From Alphaproteobacteria bacterium (lineage in GTDB: Bacteria > Myxococcota_A > UBA796 > GCA-2862545): DNA of 64,000 nt. Below are positions 48,105 through 55,823 of this stretch, one piece after another. Position 1 is the first letter of the stretch, and the number at the start of each line of letters is the position of its first letter. The position numbers and the translations under genes were made by a program. The notes beneath the pieces were generated by a model, which saw only the letters and a program-made list of their open reading frames with translations, did not search any database and had not been told where the DNA came from. The stretch is taken from assembly GCA_020632875.1 (NCBI GenBank), contig JACKET010000024.1, positions 46,801 through 110,800 on the forward strand, in the 5' to 3' direction.

Positions 48105-49273
48105 CGGGCCAGCGAGTTGCCGACGGACTCGGACATGTCGTCCATCTGCTCCTTGGCGCGGCGCGCGGCGTTCACCGGGTCGCTCGTGCCCTCGGGGGCC
48201 CCGGCGGCGAGCTGCACCCGCACGCGGACCTCGACGGGGTCGCCAGCGAACATCGTGTTGTCGGCGGTGGCGTAGACGTTGCCGAGCGCGCCGATCTCTT
48301 TGCCGAAGGCCTGGAGCGCGTGGGACGGGAGCTTCACGAGCACCGTGGCGCCCTCGGTTCCGTGCAGCTCGCTGACCTCGAGCGCCGTCTTGTCGGCGTC
48401 GGTGACCTCGCCGCGGTGCTTCGCGGCGATGGCGGCGAGCCGGTAGAGCACGGCGGAGTCTTCGGTGTAGAGCGTGTAGCTGTACGGCACGCGGGAGAAG
48501 TTGGTGCCCTGGGCATCTTCGGCGGCGGCCTTGCTCGCCGCCTGCTGCTTGGCCGCGGCTTCGGCGTTCGCGCGCTCTTCCTCGAGCTTCCAGAGGTCGG
48601 GGCTGCCCTTGTTCTCGACGAGCTTGCGCTCTTTCGACTCGGCGAGGCCGAACGCCGGCTTCTTGTCGAGGGGCAGGGCGAGGTCTTCGTCGACGCCGGC
48701 CTGCTTGGCCTTGGTCTCGAGCTGCACGTCGGCCACCGCGTCGTCTTGCTGCGGCGGCTCCCACTCGTTCGACACCGGGTCGATCGTGCCCTCGCTCGCG
48801 GCCTTCTCCTGCTCGGCGCCCTCTTCTTCGGCGTCGGACACGGCGTCGCCGCCGTACGAGCTCGAGTAGCCGTCGCGCGCCTTCTTCATCTCGGGCTGCA
48901 CGACCGCAGCCCCAGCCCCGGTGCCGGGCGCCTGGGTCTCGCGGGAGTTCGGGATCGCGATCCACACCACCAGCAGCGCGGCGGCGGCCACGGCGAGCCC
49001 TTCGATCGGGATGCCGAACGGACGGCGGTACCACGCGAGCTGCACGACCTGCGGCTCTTGCTCGACCAGGGCCAGCACGTCGTCGAGGAACCCCTCGGGA
49101 GCGGAGACCGCCCCGTGCTCGGCCAGGAACGCGCGGGCGTCGGCCAGCGCATCCAGCTCGGCGCGCAGCCCGGCGTCTTCGGCCAGGGTGGCCTCGAGCT
49201 CGGCGCGCTCGCCCTCCGACAGTTCCCCGTCGAGGTAGGCGGACAGCATTTCGTTGGCGAACGGTTCGGACAT
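48101..49273 (-). CDS. Anti-sigma factor-like membrane protein (partner of the ECF sigma at 49280)
   Basis: A 390-residue protein. The N-terminus (ANEMLSAYLDGELSEGERAELEATLAED) is the anti-sigma-domain-like helical segment, without the His-C-C zinc ligands. One membrane helix lies at about 91-107 (GLAVAAAALLVVWIAIP). Then comes a long acidic/Lys-rich periplasmic region, and a beta-rich C-terminal domain (SRVPYSYTLYTEDSAVLYRL; PVEVRVRVQL) resembling DUF4349. It begins six bases after the sigma factor's stop, the usual arrangement for a cognate regulator that holds the sigma factor at the membrane. The signal sensed is unknown. Confidence 0.78.
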   Translation of the reverse strand: MSEPFANEMLSAYLDGELSEGERAELEATLAEDAGLRAELDALADARAFLAEHGAVSAPEGFLDDVLALVEQEPQVVQLAWYRRPFGIPIEGLAVAAAALLVVWIAIPNSRETQAPGTGAGAAVVQPEMKKARDGYSSSYGGDAVSDAEEEGAEQEKAASEGTIDPVSNEWEPPQQDDAVADVQLETKAKQAGVDEDLALPLDKKPAFGLAESKERKLVENKGSPDLWKLEEERANAEAAAKQQAASKAAAEDAQGTNFSRVPYSYTLYTEDSAVLYRLAAIAAKHRGEVTDADKTALEVSELHGTEGATVLVKLPSHALQAFGKEIGALGNVYATADNTMFAGDPVEVRVRVQLAAGAPEGTSDPVNAARRAKEQMDDMSESVGNSLAR

Positions 49274-49279
49274 GGCTTC

Positions 49280-49897
49280 CTAGATCACATCACGGGCGTC
49301 GATCTTCCGCGACAACACCTTGGCGAGCTGAGCGCGCGCCCGGTGCAGGCGACTCTTCACGGTGCCCCGCGCGAGACCGAGGAGATCGGCGATCTCTTCG
49401 TATCCGAGGTCCTCCACGTCTCGCAGCACGATGATGGCGCGCTGTTCCTCGTCGAGGTGCTCGAGTGCCTCGCGTACGAGGATCTCCGCTTCGCTCTGGT
49501 GGGTGGTCGAGTCGGTTCCCGGACCTTCGTGAGCGATCTGTCGCTCGGGCTGGTCGTCGTCGACGCGCTTCCCCTCCAGGGGCTCGTGGAAATCCACGTG
49601 TCGGCGCTTTCGGTAGAGCCGCTTGTTCTTGCAGTGGTTGATGACGACCCGGTAGATCCAGGTCGAGAGCTGCGCGTCTCCGCGGAACTTCGGCAGGGAC
49701 CGGTAGAGCGCCAGGAACACGTCCTGGGCGACCTCCCGGGCCACCTGATCGTCATGCATCCACCGCAGACACAGGCTGTAGACCCGGTCTTGATAGCGGC
49801 GAACGATCTCTGCGTAGGCGGTGCGATCTCCCTCCTTGAAGCGACTCACCAGCTCCGCATCGCTGGGATGGTGGACCATGGCGAGCAGCAGGAACAT
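49280..49897 (-). CDS. ECF RNA polymerase sigma factor (RpoE-like)
   Basis: A 205-residue extracytoplasmic-function sigma factor. Region 2 has DAELVSRFKEGDRTAYAEIVRRY, SLCLRWMHDD, VAREVAQDVFLALYRSLPKF and STWIYRVVINHCKNKRLYRKR. Region 4 has EALEHLDEEQRAIIVLRDVEDLGYEEIADLLGLARGTVKSRLHRAR with the helix-turn-helix. The linker between them is acidic. It directs RNA polymerase to a small regulon, probably including this operon. ATG at 49897; an internal ATG at residue 7 is an alternative. It heads the operon with the anti-sigma-like gene and the PhyH gene. Confidence 0.92.
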   Translation of the reverse strand: MFLLLAMVHHPSDAELVSRFKEGDRTAYAEIVRRYQDRVYSLCLRWMHDDQVAREVAQDVFLALYRSLPKFRGDAQLSTWIYRVVINHCKNKRLYRKRRHVDFHEPLEGKRVDDDQPERQIAHEGPGTDSTTHQSEAEILVREALEHLDEEQRAIIVLRDVEDLGYEEIADLLGLARGTVKSRLHRARAQLAKVLSRKIDARDVI

Positions 49898-49951
49898 GTA
49901 CGGGGTCTCACATCCTTCGACGTCGGGTTGGGTCTGCGGTTCCCGGAATCG

Positions 49952-50362
49952 TCAGTCGTCGTTCGCGCGCCGCTCCATGCGGATGCGCTTCCCGGTCTTC
50001 ACGGCCGTCGTGAGGGCTTCGAGGGTGATGCGGTTGAACGGGAAGATGGCCTTGCGGATCTTCGCGCCCTTGAACGTGCAGCCGTCGAGATTGGTGAAGT
50101 CGAGGTCGGCCTCTTCGAGGTTCGCACCGTCGAACACGGCATCGGTGCAGTCGGAGTGCCACATCGACGCGGCCTGGAGGTTCGCGTTGCGGAACGTGGC
50201 GCGCGTGAGGTTGCACTCGGCGAGCTTGCACTCGGCGAGGTCGGCACCGTCGAAGCACACGCCCGAGAGGTCGTTGCCGCGGAGATCGAGCCCCGCCAGC
50301 GAATCACCGCGCTGGATCAGGTCGATCACCTGCTTCTTCGTCAGGGGTCGAGGCGAGCCCAT
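49952..50362 (-). CDS. Pentapeptide-repeat protein
   Basis: A 136-residue protein with about 13 consecutive five-residue turns of the A(D/N)LxX type, for example LAGLD LRGND LSGVC FDGAD LAECK LAECN LTRAT FRNAN LQAAS, then FDGAN LEEAD LDFTN LDGCT FKGAK. Such sequences fold as a right-handed quadrilateral beta helix and act as protein-binding modules or DNA mimics. No signal peptide. The ATG at 50362 lies inside the 3' end of the upstream ATP-grasp gene, giving a 59-bp overlap on the same strand. Confidence 0.82.
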   Translation of the reverse strand: MGSPRPLTKKQVIDLIQRGDSLAGLDLRGNDLSGVCFDGADLAECKLAECNLTRATFRNANLQAASMWHSDCTDAVFDGANLEEADLDFTNLDGCTFKGAKIRKAIFPFNRITLEALTTAVKTGKRIRMERRANDD

Positions 50363-51308
50363 CGGATCCGTTCTCCACGACTGTGAGCAACCGCAGGATG
50401 CGGTCGGCCAATCGCGTTCCGTGTAATGCATCGGCGTGCACCGTGCCGCCCGGATTGACGGCGTTGACCTCCACCAGCCTGCCGCCCAGCACGTCGAGCC
50501 CGACGAGCCGGACACCGATGCGGGAGAGCAGGGGGCTCACGGCCGCCGCGATGGACGCATCGGCGTCGTCGATCGCGATGGGCCGCGGCGCGGCGCCCTG
50601 CTTGAGGTTGTGCCGGAACTCGCCGGGCGCCGAGACGCGGCGGTACCCGCCGAGCACCTCGCCGTCGAACACCACGAGCCGCCGTTCGCCCTCCGGGTCG
50701 TGGAGCCGGGGCTGGAGGACCACGAGGCCCGCCGCGCGTCGGGCGGCCGAGAACGCCGCGTAGAGCCCCGCCTCGTCGCCCGCCTCGACGGCGCGCACGT
50801 CGATTCCGCCGCTCCCGCGGTCGGGCTTCACCACGACCTCGCCGTGCTCGCGGTGGAAGAGCTGCGCGGTCGCGTGGCTCCGGGTGACGAGCGTGGGGGG
50901 CGTGGGCAGGTCGTGGCTCGCGAGCCAGGCCTTGCTCGCGACGCGCGCGAGCCCGCTCGGGCGGTTCACCACGCGCACGCCGGCCTCTTCGAGCCGCAGC
51001 GCCAGGGCCAGCAGCGTCGCGTCGAGCGGTGCGCACCGGAGCAGCACGAGCCCGAGCGCGTGGAGGTCGATGAGCGCCCGCGGAGCGCGCCTACGGGTGA
51101 GCGAGGTTGCGACGCCCTCGGGCTCGGTCCCCGCAGACGGGTCGATGCGGAAGGCGCGCGCCACGATCCGGTGGTCCTGGACGCCGAGATCCCGCTGCTC
51201 GACGATCCACACGCGGTGGCCCTGCCGGCTGCCGGCGGCGACGAGCGCTGCGGTCGTCCAGGACGGCGTGACGGAGGCGGCGCTCCGGATGACGACCCCG
51301 ATGTCCAT
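50304..51308 (-). CDS. ATP-grasp ligase, glutathione-synthetase-like
   Basis: A 334-residue ATP-grasp enzyme most like prokaryotic glutathione synthetases. The N-terminal domain has VIRSAASVTPSWTTAALVA and GHRVWIVEQRDLGV. The nucleotide segment is HGEVVVKPDRGSGGIDV (about 183-199). RRLVVFDGEVLGGYRRVSAPGEFRHNLKQG (about 234-263) is the gshB-type signature, and VRLVGLDVLGGRLVEVNAVNPGG (about 284-306) carries the metal ligands Glu-x-Asn. No gshA is adjacent, so another amide product is equally possible. It overlaps the pentapeptide gene by 59 bp and starts nine bases after the stop of the FG-GAP gene at 51317. Confidence 0.82.
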   Translation of the reverse strand: MDIGVVIRSAASVTPSWTTAALVAAGSRQGHRVWIVEQRDLGVQDHRIVARAFRIDPSAGTEPEGVATSLTRRRAPRALIDLHALGLVLLRCAPLDATLLALALRLEEAGVRVVNRPSGLARVASKAWLASHDLPTPPTLVTRSHATAQLFHREHGEVVVKPDRGSGGIDVRAVEAGDEAGLYAAFSAARRAAGLVVLQPRLHDPEGERRLVVFDGEVLGGYRRVSAPGEFRHNLKQGAAPRPIAIDDADASIAAAVSPLLSRIGVRLVGLDVLGGRLVEVNAVNPGGTVHADALHGTRLADRILRLLTVVENGSDGLASTPDEEAGDRPDPAR

Positions 51309-51316
51309 GCGGGGAC

Positions 51317-52687
51317 CTATCCTGTCCGTCGCCTGCCCCCGCGTATCCGTCTCACGAAGGGGAGCAGGAGGGGAGCCCACGGGAGTCCTCCGTTCGTGGC
51401 ACACCCGCACCGGCGGGTGACGGGGGGGACCGCTGGGGATGGGGCGGCGCCGGTGTCTCCGGTGTCTCCGGTGTCTCCGGTCTCCCCGGTCTCGGCCGGA
51501 TCGACAGGCTCGTCCGCGTATGGGCATCCCGGGGTCTGGCTCGCGCCCCACGCGGGGTGGCTCGTGATCTCCCCGTCGCACAGCCGCACGGACAGCTCGG
51601 CGTGGTCGACCCATCCCGTCGGCGTCTGGAGGAAGACGTGCAAGCCGCGCTCCGAGGTGGAGAGCAGGTCTCCGTCTCCGTCTCCGTCCAGGTCGGCGAC
51701 GCGGATCCCGACGGCTCCGACGCCGAGGGGGTGCGTCACGGTCCATCCGTCGGCGGTGCGCTCGATCCAGATGTCGTCCAGGGCGTCGATGAGGTCGATA
51801 TCGCCGTCCCCGTCGACATCCCCGGCCGTCACGAGCCCCATCTGCTCGGAGGCCGCCATCGTGCCGGTCCCGTCGTTCACGAGGGTCCAGGTGGCCACGA
51901 CGACGTCGAAATCCCCATCCGGCTCGAAGTCGGTGACCTCGATCGGTGACCATTTCGCCGCGAAGAGGGGCAGGAGGTCGATGGCGGGACCGAACGCGCC
52001 GGCCTCCTGCGCGAACCAGACGAGACGCCCGTGGTTGCCGCCGTCCGCGAGGAGGTCGGCGTCTCCGTCACCGTCGAGATCGGCGGCTCCCAGCGTGCTG
52101 GGTGGAACGAGATCATTGGGCACGGGGGTCGCCGACCACGCGCCACCGTCGTCGTGGAGCAGGTCGATGCGCGAAGCCGCGGGGTTCGTGGTGACGATCT
52201 CGGGCGCTTCGTCGGCGTCCACCTGGATGGGAAGCGCCGCGTAGGGGGCGTCGCCACACGAGACGAGCTCGGGCCCGACGAGCGTTCCAGACTGATTGTC
52301 GTACCAGGCCAGCTCGGCGTCGAAGCTCGACCAGACCAGGAGGTCGAGGTCGCCGTCGCCGTCGCGATCGTACGGCCGGGCCCCGAGCGGACCGTCGGCT
52401 GCTGTCGTGAGAGGCTGGAACGCGGAGAATGTCGCCGCACCGTCGTTGAGGTACAGCCCGACCATGTCGAAATCGTGGCTCACGAGGAGGACGTCGAGGT
52501 CGCCATCACCGTCGAAGTCGAGGAGCTCGGGGACGCTGTCGTAGGGATCCCCGGTGTCGTACGTGCAGCTCGATCCGGTGTCGGGAACCGGCGGGGTGTC
52601 GGCCCAGCCAGCCCGGCTCGGTGCGAGGGTCGCCACCGCGAGCGCCAGGAATGCAGTCACGCCTCTCGCGCGGTCGCGTATGCGCAC
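51317..52687 (-). CDS. FG-GAP/VCBS-repeat surface protein with MYXO-CTERM-type tail
   Basis: A 456-residue exported protein. GTG at 52687, preceded by GGGAGGG, begins a signal peptide (to about residue 29). FG-GAP calcium blades follow: LLDFDGDGDLDVLLV, YDRDGDGDLDLLVW, AADLDGDGDADLLAD, VTDFEPDGDFDVVVA, AGDVDGDGDIDLIDA and VADLDGDGDGDLLST. After a GETGDTGDTGDTG linker the protein ends CGCATNGG, a hydrophobic stretch (LPWAPLLLPFV) and RRIRGGRRRTG, a MYXO-CTERM-like sorting signal. A surface-anchored propeller for adhesion or ligand binding is likely. It is divergent from gpsA. Confidence 0.85.
   Translation of the reverse strand: MRIRDRARGVTAFLALAVATLAPSRAGWADTPPVPDTGSSCTYDTGDPYDSVPELLDFDGDGDLDVLLVSHDFDMVGLYLNDGAATFSAFQPLTTAADGPLGARPYDRDGDGDLDLLVWSSFDAELAWYDNQSGTLVGPELVSCGDAPYAALPIQVDADEAPEIVTTNPAASRIDLLHDDGGAWSATPVPNDLVPPSTLGAADLDGDGDADLLADGGNHGRLVWFAQEAGAFGPAIDLLPLFAAKWSPIEVTDFEPDGDFDVVVATWTLVNDGTGTMAASEQMGLVTAGDVDGDGDIDLIDALDDIWIERTADGWTVTHPLGVGAVGIRVADLDGDGDGDLLSTSERGLHVFLQTPTGWVDHAELSVRLCDGEITSHPAWGASQTPGCPYADEPVDPAETGETGDTGDTGDTGAAPSPAVPPVTRRCGCATNGGLPWAPLLLPFVRRIRGGRRRTG
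51452..51487 (-). repeat. Tandem 9-bp coding repeat (Gly-Asp-Thr linker)
   Basis: Three identical GGTGTCTCC units (plus-strand reading) followed by one GGTCTCCCC, coding GDTGDTGDTGETG on the minus strand, just before the sorting tail of the FG-GAP protein. Short perfect repeats like this are prone to length variation. Confidence 0.7.
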
Positions 52688-52810
52688 GGATCCCTCCCGA
52701 GCGTAGGTCCCCCGGGAGGATAGCGTCGCAGGAAGCCAGATGCGGCACGAGCGGCCGCGCGGTGCCCATGCCCGTCTTCGTCCCTGGTAGGCTCGCGGCC
52801 CGGAGGGAGC

Positions 52811-53830
52811 ATGAGCGGAGAGTCCGAGGGGCGTCGACTGAATTGCACCGTGCTGGGCGGCGGCTCGTGGGGCACGGCGCTCGCGGTGCAGCTCGCGCGG
52901 CAGGGCCACGACACCTGGATGTGGGACCGCAACCCCGACCGGTGCGCCGTGATCAACGCCGAGCACCGCAACCCGCGGTACCTGAAGGAGGTCCCGCTGC
53001 CCGGGAACCTCCGCGCCGAGTCCGACCTCGCGAAGGCCACCGCGCACGCCGAGCTGCTCGTGCCCGTCGTCCCGTCCCACGCGCTGCGCGAGGTGATGGA
53101 GGCCGCGCTCCCGAGCCTGCGTCCCGACGCGCAGATCTGCTGCGCCACGAAGGGCATCGAAGACGGCTCGCTGAAGAACATGCACGAGGTGCTGGTCGAG
53201 ATCCTCGGCGATCCGACCCGCATCTCGATGATCTACGGCCCGTCGTTCGCCCTCGAGGTCGCGAAGGGGCTGCCCACGGCCGTCGTGGTCGCGGGCCCCG
53301 AGAAGACCGCGACGTTCGCCGCCGCCGCGTTCCACGGTCCGCAGTTCCGCTGCTACCACACCGAAGACGTGACGGGCGTGTGTGTCGGGGGCTCGCTGAA
53401 GAACGTCATGGCCATCGCCTGCGGCGTCAGCGACGGCGTCGGGCTCGGCGCCAACGCGCGGGCGGGCATCATCACGCGCGGGCTCGCCGAGATCTCGCGC
53501 CTCTCGGTGGCCCTGGGCGCGAACCCGCTCACGCTGGCCGGCCTGGCGGGCATGGGCGACCTCGTGCTCACGTGCACGGGCAACCTCTCCCGGAACCGGC
53601 GCGTGGGTCTGGCGCTCGGCGAGGGCCGCACGCTCGACGACATCCTCGAAGAGCTCGGCGAGGTCGCCGAGGGCGTCATCACCGCGAAGACCGCGCGCGC
53701 GCTCGCCGCGCGCATCGGCGTCGAGATGCCGATCACCGAGCAGATCTACGACCTCCTGTACGAGGGCAAGCCCGCGAAGCAGGCGCTCGTCGAGCTCATG
53801 GGGCGCGAGCGGCGCGCCGAGCGCGACTGA
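52811..53830 (+). CDS. gpsA: NAD(P)-dependent glycerol-3-phosphate dehydrogenase
   Basis: GpsA reduces dihydroxyacetone phosphate to sn-glycerol-3-phosphate for phospholipid synthesis. The 339-residue protein has the nucleotide motif VLGGGSWGTALAVQLA (14-29), PVVPSHALREVM, CATKGIEDGS, IYGPSFALEVAKGLPTAVVVA, and the catalytic lysine in GGSLKNVMAIACGVSDGVGLG (about 197-217), then TRGLAEISRL and GLAGMGDLVLTCTG. Length and motifs are fully typical. ATG at 52811 with GGAGG just upstream. It diverges from the FG-GAP gene and is followed by the TonB-like cluster. Confidence 0.96.
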   Translation: MSGESEGRRLNCTVLGGGSWGTALAVQLARQGHDTWMWDRNPDRCAVINAEHRNPRYLKEVPLPGNLRAESDLAKATAHAELLVPVVPSHALREVMEAALPSLRPDAQICCATKGIEDGSLKNMHEVLVEILGDPTRISMIYGPSFALEVAKGLPTAVVVAGPEKTATFAAAAFHGPQFRCYHTEDVTGVCVGGSLKNVMAIACGVSDGVGLGANARAGIITRGLAEISRLSVALGANPLTLAGLAGMGDLVLTCTGNLSRNRRVGLALGEGRTLDDILEELGEVAEGVITAKTARALAARIGVEMPITEQIYDLLYEGKPAKQALVELMGRERRAERD

Positions 53831-53931
53831 CGGGTAGTCCTGGCGAAGTCCCGCTGCGGGCCGACCTCGGATAGAGTCCGCTCGCGAGCTCGCCGGTCCG
53901 ACGGCCGGTCGAGTGGATGCGAGGAGGATTC

Positions 53932-54585
53932 ATGCTCTGGGCCCTGATCATCGGCGCATTCGCCGCGGAAGCTCCGGAGGGCAGCCCGTTCGCGAGCCTG
54001 CCGTACTTCCATCACTCCGCGCTCGCGCCCACGAAGCGCGTCGAGGCCGAGTTCCCCGCCGTCCCGCCCGAAGAGGCGGCGCAGCGTCACCGCTGCATGG
54101 TGTGGGTGAAGATCGGGGCCGACGGGCGCCCCGCCGACGCGCGCATCCTCGAGGGATTCGCGGGCGAGGGGTGCAGCGCGCCGTTCCAGTCGGCTGCGAC
54201 GGCGGCGGTGCAGCAGTGGAAGTGGAAGCCGATGAAGGTCGACAAGCAGAAGGCCGACGTCCACACCCAGATCGCGGTCGTCTTCTCGGCGCAGCAGTCC
54301 GCGCCGCTCATCGACGTGTCGCGCGAGGGCTCTCCGCCGCCCGAGCCCGTGAAGCAGCCGAAGCGCCCGCAGGCCGGCGACGTTCCGCCTCCGTGGCCCG
54401 GCGGCGACGGTACGTCCGCGCCGGCTCCGCGCCCCGCTCCGGCTCCCGCGCCCGCTCCGACGCCGATGCCTCCGGAGCCCATGGGTCCGCCGCCCACGCC
54501 GATGGAGCCGGCTCCGATGGACCCCAACGTCCCCGTCGACCCCGCTCCGTCGGACCCGGCCGAGCCGGACGTCGCTCCGGAGTAG
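53932..54585 (+). CDS. Exported TonB-C-like protein with Pro-rich tail
   Basis: A 217-residue protein with a signal peptide-like start (MLWALIIGAFAAEA). Then comes a domain with FPAVPPEEAAQRHRCMVWVKIGADGRPADARILEG and a tail QSAATAAVQQWKWKPMKVDKQKADVHTQIAVVF, the TonB C-terminal pattern: strand-helix-strand with V-x-W-(K/R)-(F/W)-x-P. Next is a region of about 80 residues rich in Pro and Ala (PAPAPAPAPTPMPPEP). The usual order in TonB is reversed here, with the Pro-rich region after the domain. ATG at 53932 follows AGGAGG by five bases. First of three tandem genes with this domain. Confidence 0.72.
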   Translation: MLWALIIGAFAAEAPEGSPFASLPYFHHSALAPTKRVEAEFPAVPPEEAAQRHRCMVWVKIGADGRPADARILEGFAGEGCSAPFQSAATAAVQQWKWKPMKVDKQKADVHTQIAVVFSAQQSAPLIDVSREGSPPPEPVKQPKRPQAGDVPPPWPGGDGTSAPAPRPAPAPAPAPTPMPPEPMGPPPTPMEPAPMDPNVPVDPAPSDPAEPDVAPE

Positions 54586-54588
54586 TCG

Positions 54589-54975
54589 ATGCTCTTCGTC
54601 CTCGCGGCGCTGGCCGATCCACCTTCCGAGCTCCCGACGGGCACCGTGGGCGGCACGCTCGCATCCGGAGCGGTCCCGCCGTCGGACTGCGAGCTGGTCG
54701 TCCTCCGTCGCGAGATGCCGGCGTACCCGAAGGCGGCGAAGAAGCAGCACCTCGGCGAGGAGCGGTGCCTCGCGAAGGTCCTGATCGGCAACGACGGCGT
54801 GCCGTTCGAGGTGACGGCATCCGAGTGCTCCGAGGCCTTCCATCCGGCCCTGCAGGACGCGCTGATGCGGTGGCGCTGGGCGCCGCCCGAGTGCGAGGGC
54901 GAATCCGTGAAGGGGCAGACGACGATCGGGGTGACCTTCAAGGCTTCCGGCCGGCCTCCGAAGCCGAAGGAGTGA
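54589..54975 (+). CDS. Small exported TonB-C-like protein
   Basis: A 128-residue protein with a short signal (MLFVLAALA), then the TonB-C pattern: MPAYPKAAKKQHLGEERCLAKVLIGNDGVPFEVTASECSEAFHPALQDALMRWRWAPPECEGESVKGQTTIGVTFK. Two cysteines flank the strand pair. No membrane anchor and no Pro-rich spacer are present, so it cannot act as a classic TonB. It starts four bases after the previous stop and ends four bases before the next start. Confidence 0.72.
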   Translation: MLFVLAALADPPSELPTGTVGGTLASGAVPPSDCELVVLRREMPAYPKAAKKQHLGEERCLAKVLIGNDGVPFEVTASECSEAFHPALQDALMRWRWAPPECEGESVKGQTTIGVTFKASGRPPKPKE

Positions 54976-54979
54976 GCCG

Positions 54980-55318
54980 GTGATCCCGCTCCTCGCGTCG
55001 CTCGCCTGGGCTCAGCCGGTCGACGCGGGGCTCCCCGCGGCGCCCTGGCCCGAGCTCCGGATGGTCCACCACTCCGAGCTGCACGTGAAGAAGCGCGTGG
55101 CCGCCGCCCTGCCCGCGGGGATCGAGCCGCAGAGGTGCAAGGTCTGGGTGCTGGTGTCGAAGTCCGGGAAGCCGGCCGCGGTCCAGATCGAAGGGTGTGA
55201 TCCGCAGGTCCACGCTGCGGTCGAAGCGGCGGCGATGCGGTGGCGCTGGAAGCCGATGCGCGTGCACGGCGCGAAGGCCGACGTGCGGACGGTTCTGGCG
55301 ATGAAGGTCGAAGGCTGA
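54980..55318 (+). CDS. Small exported TonB-C-like protein
   Basis: A 112-residue protein with a signal peptide (MIPLLASLAWAQ), then KRVAAALPAGIEPQRCKVWVLVSKSGKPAAVQIEGCDPQVHAAVEAAAMRWRWKPMRVHGAKADVRTVLAMKVEG, the same TonB-C pattern with a Cys pair. GTG at 54980 with AAGGAG seven bases upstream. Third in a tandem set, which probably arose by duplication. The role of anchorless TonB-C proteins is unknown; a periplasmic complex or receptor plug is conceivable. Confidence 0.72.
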   Translation: MIPLLASLAWAQPVDAGLPAAPWPELRMVHHSELHVKKRVAAALPAGIEPQRCKVWVLVSKSGKPAAVQIEGCDPQVHAAVEAAAMRWRWKPMRVHGAKADVRTVLAMKVEG

Positions 55319-55367
55319 CGCTGCAATCGATCCGATGTGCGCTGCGTCTTCCGGAGCAGGAGGGAGG

Positions 55368-55823
55368 GTGGATCTGCCGGACCTGCTGGAGCGAGGATTC
55401 CGCTACGCCGTGGCCCTGACGGGGGATCCGGCGGATGCGGACGACCTCCTCCAGGATGGATGGGCCGCGGTGCTCGCGGCGGGGGGCCCGATGACGGCGC
55501 CCTACCTGTTCCGCTCCATCCGGTCGCGCTGGATCGACCGGCGACGGCGGGCCGAGGCCCGCCCATTGGAGTTGCTCGACGTCGAATCGCCGGTCGGGCC
55601 CGAGGCAGAACGGTTGATCCTCGCGGACGCGCTGTGGGCCGGCCTGCTCACCCTGAGCCCACCGGAGCGCGAGGCGCTCTTCCTGCATCTCGTCGAAGGC
55701 TGGACGGCGGCAGAGATCGCCGCGCGGCTGGAGATGCCCCGCAACACGGTGCTGTCGCACCTGCATCGCGGCCGGACGCGCCTGCGCGCCTGGCTCGCCG
55801 ATCACCTGGAGGAGGCGGGATGA
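55368..55823 (+). CDS. ECF sigma-factor-like protein
   Basis: A 151-residue short sigma-70-family protein. Region 2 has RGFRYAVALTGDPADADDLLQDGWAAVLAAGGPMTAPYLFRSIRSRWIDRRRRAEA; region 4 has LWAGLLTLSPPEREALFLHLVEGWTAAEIAARLEMPRNTVLSHLHRGRTRLRAW with the helix-turn-helix. I chose the GTG at 55368 (AGGAGG just upstream) over an ATG at 55335 without SD. The stop overlaps the next gene's ATG (ATGA at 55820), so it is probably regulated with it. Confidence 0.82.
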   Translation: MDLPDLLERGFRYAVALTGDPADADDLLQDGWAAVLAAGGPMTAPYLFRSIRSRWIDRRRRAEARPLELLDVESPVGPEAERLILADALWAGLLTLSPPEREALFLHLVEGWTAAEIAARLEMPRNTVLSHLHRGRTRLRAWLADHLEEAG

